Shown here: piece after piece, positions 35,277 through 43,307 of the stretch
Layout: each line of letters opens with the position of its first letter
Numbering within the stretch: the stretch's first letter is position 1
NCBI RefSeq assembly: GCF_025751495.1
Contig: NZ_JAOWKZ010000002.1
Coordinates: forward strand, 620,001-684,000
DNA from: Albidovulum litorale
Lineage (GTDB): Bacteria; Pseudomonadota; Alphaproteobacteria; Rhodobacterales; Rhodobacteraceae
DNA: 64,000 bases
Direction: 5' to 3'
Notes under the pieces: generated by a model
Seen by the model: the letters and a program-made list of their open reading frames with translations, nothing else
Databases searched by the model: none
What the model was told of the DNA's origin: nothing
Position numbers and translations under genes: made by a program

Positions 35277-36293
35277 ATGAATTACGTCTCCATAGGCGAC
35301 ATGGCCCAAGCCTTCCAGATGCGGCGCCACAATGTCGAATTGCAGCGCCACCTGTCGCAGTTGACCAAAGAACTGACCAGCGGTGTGAAAGCCGATTTGG
35401 CCGGCGCCGTGTCGGGCGATTTCAAGGCACTGGCCGGGATCGACCATTCGCTTGAGACACTGCGCGCCTACAAGACGTCAACGGATGAAGCGGAGCTGTT
35501 TACCGGCGCATTGCAGGCCGCCTTCGAAAATGTGCAGGATATGACGACCGACCTCGCCCCCGGCCTTGCCAATGCCGCGACCACCGGTACGCCGCTGATC
35601 GTGGAGACCGCTGCAATGGATGCGCGGCAGAAGTTTCATTCGGTTGTGGCGTCGCTCAACACTCAGGTAGCCGACCGGTTTCTCTTGTCCGGCGATGCCA
35701 CGGATCAGCGGCCGATCCTCGGCTCGCAGGATATCCTTGACGCGCTGATGGTCGCGACCACCGGGCAGGTGACCGGAACCGGCGTCGCGACGGCGGTCGC
35801 GGCGTGGTTCGATGCGCCGGTGGGCGGCGGTGGCTATCTCGACATGATCTATGGCGGTTCGGCCGTGCCGCTGTCGCCGTTCCAGATCGGTCCGGGGGAT
35901 CAGGCATCGATGGACATCACCGCCGCCAGCCCTGAGATCCGCGACATGCTGGAAGCCTTGTCGCTGTCTGCCCTTGTCGCCGAGGGGGTGCTGCCCGGCG
36001 ACCAGACCGGCCGCGCGCTGCTGGTCAAGACCTCGGCCAATGCGCTCTTCTCCGCGAATGACGAAATGGCCGATCTGCGCGCGCGCCTTGGCGCGGCCGA
36101 AGGGCATATCGCCGACGCGGCCACCCGCAACGCCGCTGAAAGCGCCGCGCTGGAGATTGCCCGCACGAAGATCATCGCCGCCGACCCGTATGAGACGGCC
36201 AGCGCTCTTGAGGCGGTCCAGACCCAGATCGAGACCCTTTACACCCTAACCGCGCGACTCTCGCGCCTGTCACTGGCGGATTATCTGAGATGA
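35277..36293 (+). CDS. flgL: Hook-filament junction protein FlgL
   Basis: 338 residues with a flagellin-like N-terminus (MNYVSIGDMAQAFQMRRHNVELQRHLSQLTKELTSG) and C-terminus (TARLSRLSLADYL). FlgL (HAP3) links FlgK to the flagellin filament. It begins three bases after flgK and its stop overlaps the flgI start (ATGA), so the genes are translationally linked. Confidence 0.9.
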   Translation: MNYVSIGDMAQAFQMRRHNVELQRHLSQLTKELTSGVKADLAGAVSGDFKALAGIDHSLETLRAYKTSTDEAELFTGALQAAFENVQDMTTDLAPGLANAATTGTPLIVETAAMDARQKFHSVVASLNTQVADRFLLSGDATDQRPILGSQDILDALMVATTGQVTGTGVATAVAAWFDAPVGGGGYLDMIYGGSAVPLSPFQIGPGDQASMDITAASPEIRDMLEALSLSALVAEGVLPGDQTGRALLVKTSANALFSANDEMADLRARLGAAEGHIADAATRNAAESAALEIARTKIIAADPYETASALEAVQTQIETLYTLTARLSRLSLADYLR

Positions 36294-37387
36294 GATTTCT
36301 TCTGGCGGTTCTTATCTGGGCTCTTGCGGGCATGGCCGTGGCCGCGCCGATCCGGATCAAGGATCTGGTCGAATTCGACGGGGTCAGGGGCAATGACCTG
36401 GTCGGCTACGGCCTTGTCGTCGGGCTGAATGGCACCGGCGACGGCATCCGCAACGCCCCGTTCACCGAGGAGATCATGTCGAACATCCTCGAACGGCTGG
36501 GGGTGAACGTGACGGGCGAAAGTTTCCGGCCCAAGAACGTGGCCGCCGTCTTCGTCACCGCCACCCTGCCCCCCTTCGCCCGCGCGGGCAGCCAGATCGA
36601 TGTGACCGTGTCGGCCATCGGTGATGCGAAAAGTCTTTTGGGCGGCACGCTGGTGATGACGCCGCTCAACGCCGCCGACGGTGAGATTTATGCCGTAGCG
36701 CAGGGCACGATCATCGCCGGCGGCGCCTCGGCCGAGGGGCAGGCGGCGAGCGTGGTGCAGGGCGTGCCGACCTCGGGTTCCATCCCCTCCGGCGCGCGGG
36801 TGGAACGCGAGATCGCCTTCGATTTCGGCGGGCTGAACGCGGTGCGCCTCGCGCTCCGCAGTCCCGATTTCACCACGGCGGGCCGGATCGAACAGGTGAT
36901 CAACACCGAGTTTGGCCGCGCGGTCGCTGTGATGACCGATGCGGGCACCGTTGCGGTCAATATCGGCGCGACCCGAATGGGATCGCCCGCCCATGCGCTG
37001 GGCCGCATCGAAAACCTTCTGGTGGAACCGGAACGCCGTGCGCGGGTCGTGGTCGATCAGCGCTCGGGAACGATCGTCATGGGCTCGGATGTCCGCATCA
37101 GCCGGGTCGCGGTCAGCCAGGGCAACCTGACACTCAGGATCGAAGAGCAACCGGTCGTGGTGCAGCCCAACCCGTTCGCAGAGGGCGACACGGTTGTCGT
37201 GCCACGCTCATCCGCCGGGATCGAGGAAGAGCCGGGCATCGGCATGGCCGAGATCAACGAAGCCTCGTCGCTTTCCGAAGTCGTCGCGGGCCTGAACGCG
37301 CTGGGCGTGAGCCCGCGCGACATGATCGACATTCTTAAGAGCATCAATGCGGCGGGCGCTCTGCATGCCGAATTCGTGGTGCACTGA
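36290..37387 (+). CDS. flgI: Flagellar P-ring protein FlgI
   Basis: 365 residues with a signal peptide (about 1-18, AGMAVAAP) and the family N-terminus IRIKDLVEFDGVRGNDLVGYGLVVGLNGTGDG. The C-terminal segment SSLSEVVAGLNALGVSPRDMIDILKSINAAGALHAEFVVH is diagnostic. FlgI forms the periplasmic ring around the rod. Last gene of the flgE operon, followed by a 210-base non-coding spacer to the opposing fliP end. Confidence 0.95.
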   Translation: MRFLLAVLIWALAGMAVAAPIRIKDLVEFDGVRGNDLVGYGLVVGLNGTGDGIRNAPFTEEIMSNILERLGVNVTGESFRPKNVAAVFVTATLPPFARAGSQIDVTVSAIGDAKSLLGGTLVMTPLNAADGEIYAVAQGTIIAGGASAEGQAASVVQGVPTSGSIPSGARVEREIAFDFGGLNAVRLALRSPDFTTAGRIEQVINTEFGRAVAVMTDAGTVAVNIGATRMGSPAHALGRIENLLVEPERRARVVVDQRSGTIVMGSDVRISRVAVSQGNLTLRIEEQPVVVQPNPFAEGDTVVVPRSSAGIEEEPGIGMAEINEASSLSEVVAGLNALGVSPRDMIDILKSINAAGALHAEFVVH

Positions 37388-37597
37388 TGACCAAATTGGG
37401 ATGGGCCTCCTGAAGGCAGTACCGAAGGTTTGTGCGGGACAGAGTCCCGATCAGAGGAACTCAGTCGGGCTCCCGGCCAACACGCAACCCTGTAAACGGA
37501 CGCAGGGACACCAAGGATCAGGTCGGGGATTCGCGCGCGTGACACCTGCACGTGTCGTCTGGTCCCGACGTATCCGAACGTGCGGGAGGACGGCGGA
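37388..37597. other. Non-coding spacer between convergent flgI and fliP
   Basis: 210 bases with no supported gene. A small hairpin CGGGAC-AGA-GTCCCG lies at 37435-37449, too weak and without a T-run to be called a terminator with confidence. Confidence 0.5.
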
Positions 37598-38323
37598 TCA
37601 GAAATAGCTCCTGACCAGCGCACCCGAGATCAGCGTCCAGCCATCGGCGACGACAAAAAAAGCGAGCTTGAAGGGCAGCGCCACGACTGCTGGCGGCACC
37701 ATCATCATCCCCATCGACATCAGGACAGCGGCGACGACCAGATCGATGATCAGGAACGGCAGGTAGATCAGGAATCCGATCTCGAAGGCCCGGGCGATTT
37801 CTGACAGCATAAAGGACGGAACGAGGAGTGAAAGTGGCGCCTCCCGGGCATCGGCAATCCCGGTCGTTTCCGGCCGCAGAGTGGCGAGCGACAGGAACGT
37901 GTCGGCCTCGATCCGGGCCGCCATGAAGGTGCGGAACGGCGCGATGCCGCGGTCAAACGCTATCGGCAGGTCGATCGTCCCGGCAATCAGTGGCTGAACA
38001 CCGGCCACCCACGCCTCGGAAAAGACAGGCTCCATGATGAACCATGTCAGGAAGAGCGCGAGAGACACGATGAGCATATTCGGCGGCGATTGCTGAAGCC
38101 CGATCGCCTGACGCAGGATCGACAGCACCGTCACGATGAAGGGAAAGCAGGTCACCATGATCGCGAGGCCCGGCGCAAGGCTGAGGACCGTGACCAGAGC
38201 GATCAGCAGCAAGGACTGGCCGGTCAGTGTCTGGTCGCCGAGATTGAGGTTCAGATCCTGTGCCGATACCGGCACGGTGGATGCCACCAGCGCGCATGTG
38301 GCCAGAACCGCGATCCGCATCAT
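37598..38323 (-). CDS. fliP: Flagellar export gate protein FliP
   Basis: 241 residues. A cleavable signal peptide (about 1-20) is followed by four membrane helices. Family motifs are LSLAPGLAIMVTCFPFIVTVLSILRQAIGLQQSPPNMLI (about 50-88) and the C-terminal LPFLIIDLVVAAVLMSMGMMMVPP. FliP forms the core of the type III export gate with FliQ and FliR. No FliO is adjacent. Last gene of fliF-fliH-fliN-fliP, three bases after fliN. Confidence 0.95.
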   Translation of the reverse strand: MMRIAVLATCALVASTVPVSAQDLNLNLGDQTLTGQSLLLIALVTVLSLAPGLAIMVTCFPFIVTVLSILRQAIGLQQSPPNMLIVSLALFLTWFIMEPVFSEAWVAGVQPLIAGTIDLPIAFDRGIAPFRTFMAARIEADTFLSLATLRPETTGIADAREAPLSLLVPSFMLSEIARAFEIGFLIYLPFLIIDLVVAAVLMSMGMMMVPPAVVALPFKLAFFVVADGWTLISGALVRSYF

Positions 38324-38326
38324 GTC

Positions 38327-38611
38327 TCAAAGACCGTCCTGAAGATCCGCCACCTCCGTCAGCCGAACGGCGAGCTGTCCGGCCTGGTCACCGTCGAGCT
38401 CGGTCAGCTCGCCCCGCGCGATCAAGCGGTCGCCGACATAGAGTTCCACAAGGTCGTCGACCTTCCGGTCGAGCGGCAGGATCGCGTCACGCTTTAGCCG
38501 CAGCAGTTCCCGGACCAGCGGTCGCGCCCGTCCGACCGAGATGGTGACCTCGATCGGGACCTGGGTAAACGGATTGCCGTCGGGAATCGCCGGTTTCGCC
38601 CCGTCATCCAT
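38327..38611 (-). CDS. fliN: Flagellar C-ring protein FliN
   Basis: 94 residues covering the SpoA domain: VPIEVTISVGRARPLVRELLRLKRDAILPLDRKVDDLVELYVGDRLIARGEL. It lacks the long N-terminal extension of enterobacterial FliN. It forms the base of the switch complex. It overlaps fliH by eight bases. It is the only C-ring gene in the window; FliM and FliG are not present. Confidence 0.92.
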   Translation of the reverse strand: MDDGAKPAIPDGNPFTQVPIEVTISVGRARPLVRELLRLKRDAILPLDRKVDDLVELYVGDRLIARGELTELDGDQAGQLAVRLTEVADLQDGL

Positions 38612-39209
38612 GGCGTCGCTCCTCTTGTTGTTTCTCGATGTGGAAGAACCCGGATACCGCCGATGAAATCGCGCCGATCACCCCGTCAAGGTCGATGCGG
38701 GTTTCGTCTCCGGTGCCGAACTTAAGGTAAACCTGCCCTTCACCCAGAGATTCTTCCTCCTTGAAGGTTAAGGGGAAGGGCGCATCGGCGATCACCAGCC
38801 GCTCCAGCACCTCGCGGTTCACCGGATTGGCCAGAAGTGTGATGGGTAAGTCGGACAATTCGCGGGCTATCGGACGCAGATGCTCCAGAATCATCGGCGC
38901 GAGCGACTGGCGCGCAATGGCGGGCAGCACCTTGTTCACCATGTCATGCAGCAGCGGTTCAAGGGTTCGCAGAACGTGGCTGTGGGCCTCGTGAAAGGTG
39001 AAGGACATATCCTCAAGATTGCGGCCAAGATCGGCCCGAAGCCGTGCGATTTCCTTGTCCTGGGCCGCAACCGCGTCATCCCAGCCGGCCGAGTAACCCT
39101 GCTCATAGGAGGCAAGCCGGGTTTCTTCGAGCTCTGCCTGTCCAAGCTCGACCCTCTGGTCGGTCATGTCGGTGAGTTCGAAGACCTCAAGCTGAACCCT
39201 GCGCGGCAT
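38604..39209 (-). CDS. fliH: FliH-like flagellar ATPase stator protein
   Basis: 201 residues. The N-terminal half (about 25-80) is charged and likely coiled coil (YEQGYSAGWDDAVAAQDKEIARLRADLG), and the C-terminal half is a FliH/HrpE-like domain ending in GVIGAISSAVSGFFHIEKQQEERR. Overall similarity to enterobacterial FliH is weak and the call rests largely on position between fliF and fliN. It should regulate FliI, encoded at 55650. It overlaps the fliF stop by one base. Confidence 0.7.
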   Translation of the reverse strand: MPRRVQLEVFELTDMTDQRVELGQAELEETRLASYEQGYSAGWDDAVAAQDKEIARLRADLGRNLEDMSFTFHEAHSHVLRTLEPLLHDMVNKVLPAIARQSLAPMILEHLRPIARELSDLPITLLANPVNREVLERLVIADAPFPLTFKEEESLGEGQVYLKFGTGDETRIDLDGVIGAISSAVSGFFHIEKQQEERRHG

Positions 39210-40792
39210 CAGGCGCGCTCCTCTTCGCTGTCTTCCATCCAGCCCCGCAGTATCTCCACCGTTTCCTCCTGCCGTTCTGAAATCATCTGACGCAGGCGCG
39301 CAACGGGATCGGCCGCAGCGGCTGCGGCGTCGCGGTCGGAAACGACGGACAGGTTGGCCGGAACATAGTCGCCGTCATCGATCTCACCGGTCAGCGCCTC
39401 AGCCTTTCCCGGCGGCAAGCCGCGCACCGCAGGCGCTTCAAGCTCGGCCGGCCGCTGGCCGCGCGAGGACAGAATCGGCCGCACCACAAACAACCCGAGC
39501 ACCAGACTGACAACTGCCAGAACAGCAAGCTGGGCGATGCTCATGATATCGAGCCCGGCGAGCAGCGAGCTGCCAGCCTCGGTCTGAACTGGCACGACCG
39601 GCTCAAAGCTCATCGACTTCAAAGTGATCACATCACCACGATCGGCATCGAAACCGACAGCGGCAGCCACCAGGTCGCGCAGGGCCGTCAGTTCGTCGTC
39701 GCTGCGCGGCTCGGTGGTAGACGCGCCCGCGGCATCCACCGAGGTGACACCGTCGACAAGGACGGCAACAGTCAACCGCTTGATAGCGCCCGGCGATTTC
39801 ACGACCTCGCGTGTCGTCTCGGACACCTCGAAATTCGTGCGTTCACGGGTTTCGCTGTTCTGGCTCTGCGACGATCCGGCTGTCCCGTCGGCATCGCCGC
39901 TGGGCAAGTTAGACGCGACCGTGACCGCGGACGATCCACTGTCATTGGCCGAAGTCGTCCGCTCCTCGGTATCCGTCGAAATTACGACCCTGCCATCGGG
40001 ATCGAAGCGGCGTTCAGTTATGGCTTCGCGTTCGGTCACGGTTTCCAGCGAAACCTCGACAATCGCATTGCCAAATCCGACCCGCGCCTCCAGCAACCGT
40101 TCGACATTGCGCCGCAGGGTTTCGGCGCGATCCTCGGCGGCCGGTCCGGTGGCTTCGTCCCCGGCCATCACCAGACCGCCTTCGCCGTCGATGACGGAGA
40201 CATCATCGGGCGACATGCCGGCGATTGCCGATGAAACGAGGTATTTCAGGGCTTTTGCATGGGAGGGTGTGATCCCGCCGGCCGTTGTCGTCACCGTGAC
40301 CGAGGCGGTGGGCCGCGCACGGTTGTGCAGGCCTTGCGCCCGCGTATCGGCAATATGGACGCGCGCCGCCCGGACCTGCGGCAGAGCCGAGATCGTGCGG
40401 GCCAACTCGCCCTCTTTCGCGCGGAGATAGGCGGCATCGAACATCTGTGATGTGGTGCCGAACCCGGAAAGCGTATCGAGCAGTTCGTAACCGGAACCGC
40501 TGTTGGCGGGCAGACCTTCGGCGGCGAGCGTCATCCTCAACTCGTCGCGCCGCGTCGCCTCGACATAGATCGCGGTGCCACGCACCTCGTAGACCGCAGC
40601 CCGCTGATCGAGCGCGGCAAGCACATCACCGGCGCGGTCACCGTCCAGACCGGCATAAAGGAGCGACATCGAGGGTTTCGTCGCCAAACCAGTCAGCGCG
40701 AGCACAGCCGCGAACATCGCGATCGTCGCGACGGCAACCGTCAGGCGGCGGCGCGGGTCGAGGTTCTGCCAAACGGCTGCCAGCTCTCGCAC
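39209..40792 (-). CDS. fliF: Flagellar MS-ring protein FliF
   Basis: 527 residues with two membrane helices (about 20-42 and 430-450) flanking the periplasmic ring-building motifs; typical segments are LYAGLDGDRAGDVLAALDQRAAVYEV and IADTRAQGLHNRARPTASVTV. A low-complexity Ser/Glu-rich stretch around 275-320 is the usual variable region. The acidic C-terminus ETVEILRGWMEDSEEE resembles the FliG-binding tail, although fliG is not in the window. First gene of the fliF operon; a CtrA-like box lies in the spacer shared with fliL. Confidence 0.93.
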   Translation of the reverse strand: MRELAAVWQNLDPRRRLTVAVATIAMFAAVLALTGLATKPSMSLLYAGLDGDRAGDVLAALDQRAAVYEVRGTAIYVEATRRDELRMTLAAEGLPANSGSGYELLDTLSGFGTTSQMFDAAYLRAKEGELARTISALPQVRAARVHIADTRAQGLHNRARPTASVTVTTTAGGITPSHAKALKYLVSSAIAGMSPDDVSVIDGEGGLVMAGDEATGPAAEDRAETLRRNVERLLEARVGFGNAIVEVSLETVTEREAITERRFDPDGRVVISTDTEERTTSANDSGSSAVTVASNLPSGDADGTAGSSQSQNSETRERTNFEVSETTREVVKSPGAIKRLTVAVLVDGVTSVDAAGASTTEPRSDDELTALRDLVAAAVGFDADRGDVITLKSMSFEPVVPVQTEAGSSLLAGLDIMSIAQLAVLAVVSLVLGLFVVRPILSSRGQRPAELEAPAVRGLPPGKAEALTGEIDDGDYVPANLSVVSDRDAAAAAADPVARLRQMISERQEETVEILRGWMEDSEEERA

Positions 40793-40850
40793 GGTATATC
40801 TCCCGATTGGGGCTTCTGCCCGTCGTACCCCGATGCTTCGCTGATTGCGC

Positions 40851-40865
40851 TTAACAATCGGTTAG
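40851..40865. promoter_or_regulatory. Putative CtrA box between fliF and fliL
   Basis: TTAA-N7-TTAG (TTAACAATCGGTTAG) is centred in the 120-base divergent spacer, 47 bases before fliL and 58 bases before fliF, so one site could serve both operons. Confidence 0.6.
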
Positions 40866-40912
40866 TTTCCATCGGGTTATACCGGGGCAGGTGGTCAAAC
40901 CCCGGAATCCTC

Positions 40913-41395
40913 ATGTCTGAAGCAGAAGCACAACCCGAAGACATTCCGAAGAAGTCGAAGCTACCGCTCATCCTCGGGCTGATCCTGATGCTTGCGCTTG
41001 GCGGCGGGGGCTTCTTCGCCGTCTATTCGGGAATGGTTCTCGGCCATGGCGGCGACGACCATCCCGAAGAAGAAATCCATGTCGAGGCTCTGCCCGACAT
41101 TGCCTTCGTGCCGATATCGCCGATGGTCATCTCGCTCGGCACTGAACCGTCGGGCCGCTATCTGCATTTCACCGCGCAACTGGAAGTGGCCAAGGCCCAT
41201 GAGCCGGACATGGTTCTGCTGTTGCCCCGGGTCCTGGACGTTCTTAACGGGTATCTGCGCGCCGTGGAGGTGCGTGAGCTGGAAGATCCGACCGCGCTCG
41301 TCCGGCTCAGGGCGCAGATGCTGCGCCGTGTGCAGATGGTCGCTGGCGAGGGACGCGTCCGCGATGTTCTCGTAACCGAATTCGTGATCAACTAG
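40913..41395 (+). CDS. fliL: Flagellar basal-body-associated protein FliL
   Basis: 160 residues. One N-terminal membrane helix (about 18-40) precedes a periplasmic FliL domain with AFVPISPMVISLGTE and a C-terminal RVRDVLVTEFVIN. FliL surrounds the stator and affects torque. First gene of the long plus-strand operon that carries motE, motA and the export genes. A second FliL-like protein is encoded at 50991-51497. Confidence 0.9.
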   Translation: MSEAEAQPEDIPKKSKLPLILGLILMLALGGGGFFAVYSGMVLGHGGDDHPEEEIHVEALPDIAFVPISPMVISLGTEPSGRYLHFTAQLEVAKAHEPDMVLLLPRVLDVLNGYLRAVEVRELEDPTALVRLRAQMLRRVQMVAGEGRVRDVLVTEFVIN

Positions 41396-41405
41396 GGCGG
41401 ATAAG

Positions 41406-41771
41406 ATGGCGCTGATTGCCGATATTCTCCTCGGGGCGGGCGCCATTGGCGCAGGTCTGTATTGCCTGGTCCTGTCGCGACGCCTCAAGGCGTTCAACCA
41501 GCTGGAAAACGGCATGGGAGGCGCCATCGCCGTTCTGTCGGCACAGGTCGACGATATGACCAAGGCACTGGAGACCGCGCGCGGCGCGGCGGGAGATTCG
41601 GCAAAGTCATTGCGCGAGATGACCGAGCGGGCCGAGGCCGCGGCGGCAAAGCTGGAGCTGATGCTGGCGACCCTGCACGACCTGCCGGAAACACCGGCTG
41701 CGGGCGGACAGCGTCTTCGTGTTGTGCGGCGGCGGCATCGCGGGGATGACCGGATGGAGGCTGCGGAATGA
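41406..41771 (+). CDS. Flagellar-operon small membrane protein (DUF6468-like)
   Basis: 121 residues. One N-terminal membrane helix (about 2-24, ADILLGAGAIGAGLYCLVL) is followed by an acidic coiled-coil-like helix (about 30-90) and a basic tail. It sits between fliL and motE and overlaps motE by four bases. The position matches a conserved alphaproteobacterial flagellar gene of unknown role, which I believe is named DUF6468; that name should be checked. It may act in stator assembly alongside MotE. Confidence 0.65.
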   Translation: MALIADILLGAGAIGAGLYCLVLSRRLKAFNQLENGMGGAIAVLSAQVDDMTKALETARGAAGDSAKSLREMTERAEAAAAKLELMLATLHDLPETPAAGGQRLRVVRRRHRGDDRMEAAE

Positions 41772-42364
41772 CCGGAAAGGCGGCCAAGGTCAAACAGGCA
41801 AGGAAAGCTCGTCGGGCCAGCCGCGGCACGCTTGTCGTCATCGCAGTGCTGCTCGGCCTTTCTGGACTCATCCGGATCGGTTCGGGCGCGGTGCATGCGC
41901 TGACCAAGGAAGAGCCTGCGGTGCACACAGAGGACAGCGGAGCCTGCACCCCGGATGATGGCGCTCTTGCCATGCTGACCGATCTGCGTGCCCGCGAGGA
42001 ACGCCTGTCCCGGCGCGAGGGGATGATCGCGGACCGCAGCCAGGCGCTGAATCTCGCCAAGGCCGAAATCGACAAAAAGCTCGCGGCCCTCGTTGCGGCC
42101 GAGGAGAAGCTCGCAGCAACGCTGACCCTCGCGGATGAGGCAGCTGATGCCGATGTGGCACGGCTGGTCGCGGTTTACGAAAAGATGAAGCCAAAGGATG
42201 CGGCGTCTCTATTCAGCGAGATGGACCCCGAATTCGCGGCCGGATTCCTCGCCCGGATGAAGCCCGACGCCGCAGCGCAGGTCATGGCCGGGCTTGAACC
42301 GAAAACCGCCTACACGATCAGCGTTCTTCTTGCGGGGCGTAACGCTGCCGCACCGAGAAATTAG
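41768..42364 (+). CDS. motE: MotE-like flagellar stator chaperone
   Basis: 198 residues. A basic N-terminus and one hydrophobic helix (about 20-42) lead to a coiled coil (about 65-125) and a C-terminal MgtE-N-like domain, YEKMKPKDAASLFSEMDPEFAAGFLARMKPDAAAQVMAGLEP. In Sinorhizobium, MotE is a periplasmic chaperone specific for MotC. No canonical MotC is seen here, but the large protein after motA is a candidate partner. Coupled to the preceding gene by an ATGA overlap. Confidence 0.8.
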   Translation: MTGKAAKVKQARKARRASRGTLVVIAVLLGLSGLIRIGSGAVHALTKEEPAVHTEDSGACTPDDGALAMLTDLRAREERLSRREGMIADRSQALNLAKAEIDKKLAALVAAEEKLAATLTLADEAADADVARLVAVYEKMKPKDAASLFSEMDPEFAAGFLARMKPDAAAQVMAGLEPKTAYTISVLLAGRNAAAPRN

Positions 42365-42437
42365 GCCGAAGACGGAAAATTAAGGACTGTTTGCGAGGGT
42401 CGGGCCAAAGCGATGGCGCGAATGGAAGGAACGGCAC

Positions 42438-43307
42438 ATGGTCGGCATTATCGGCATCGCGATCATCTTCATTATGGTGTTCGGCGGCTATATGGCGGCT
42501 GGCGGCAAGCTCGGCATCATTCTGAAGGCACTGCCGTTCGAGATGATCATGATCGGCGGTGCCGCGACAGGCGCGTTCGTCCTGTCGAACGACGGTCCCG
42601 CAATCAAGCACACGCTGAAAGACGTGAAGAAGGTCTTCAAGGGCGCCCATTGGAAGCCGGACGATTACCGCGACCTGCTTTGCCTGCTTTTCGAGCTTAT
42701 CCGTCTGGCAAAGCAGAACCCCGTTGCCGTCGAAGAGCATATCGAGAACCCGGAAGAATCGTCGATTTTCGGCAAGTACCCCAAGATACAGCATGACCAT
42801 GCAGCCGTGGAGCTGATCTGCGACACGATGCGATCGGCCTCGATGAATTACGACGATCCGCATCAGGTCGAAGAGGTATTGGAAAAACAGCTGGATGCGA
42901 ACCTGCATCACGCATTGCACTCTACGCACGCGTTGCAATCCATCGCCGACGGCCTGCCCGCGCTCGGCATCGTCGCGGCCGTGCTCGGCGTCATCAAGAC
43001 GATGGGGTCAATTGACCAGCCGCCGGAAATTCTGGGCAAGATGATTGGCGGGGCGCTTGTCGGCACTTTCCTTGGCGTCTTCCTGGCCTATGGCCTTGTC
43101 GGCCCCTTCGCCGCGAAGCTGAAATCGGTGGTCGAGGAGGACAGCCATTTCTACAAGCTGATCCGCGAGGTGCTGGTCGCAAATCTTCACAATCATCCGG
43201 CCAATATCTGCATCGAGGTGGGCCGGCAGAATACGCCGCATCATTTCCGCCCCAGCTTTTCAACTCTGGAGGAAGCGCTGAAAGCGGCGAAATCGGACGC
43301 GGCATGA
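42438..43307 (+). CDS. motA: Flagellar stator protein MotA
   Basis: 289 residues, normal for MotA. Four membrane helices (two near the N-terminus, two at about 170-225) flank a large charged cytoplasmic loop. LPALGIVAAVLGVIKTMGSI contains the conserved proline of helix 3, and GGALVGTFLGVFLAYGLVGPFA is helix 4. It forms the proton channel with MotB, which is encoded in a separate operon at 31530. It overlaps the next gene by four bases. Confidence 0.95.
   Translation: MVGIIGIAIIFIMVFGGYMAAGGKLGIILKALPFEMIMIGGAATGAFVLSNDGPAIKHTLKDVKKVFKGAHWKPDDYRDLLCLLFELIRLAKQNPVAVEEHIENPEESSIFGKYPKIQHDHAAVELICDTMRSASMNYDDPHQVEEVLEKQLDANLHHALHSTHALQSIADGLPALGIVAAVLGVIKTMGSIDQPPEILGKMIGGALVGTFLGVFLAYGLVGPFAAKLKSVVEEDSHFYKLIREVLVANLHNHPANICIEVGRQNTPHHFRPSFSTLEEALKAAKSDAA

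Noticed and set aside
37388-37597. A small gene between flgI and fliP.
   Set aside because: The short open frames here lack ribosome sites and a recognisable protein pattern. The region appears to be a convergent spacer.
42369-42392. TTAG and TTAA upstream of motA as a CtrA box.
   Set aside because: The tetramers are separated by about 15 bases, and motA is probably transcribed from the fliL promoter.
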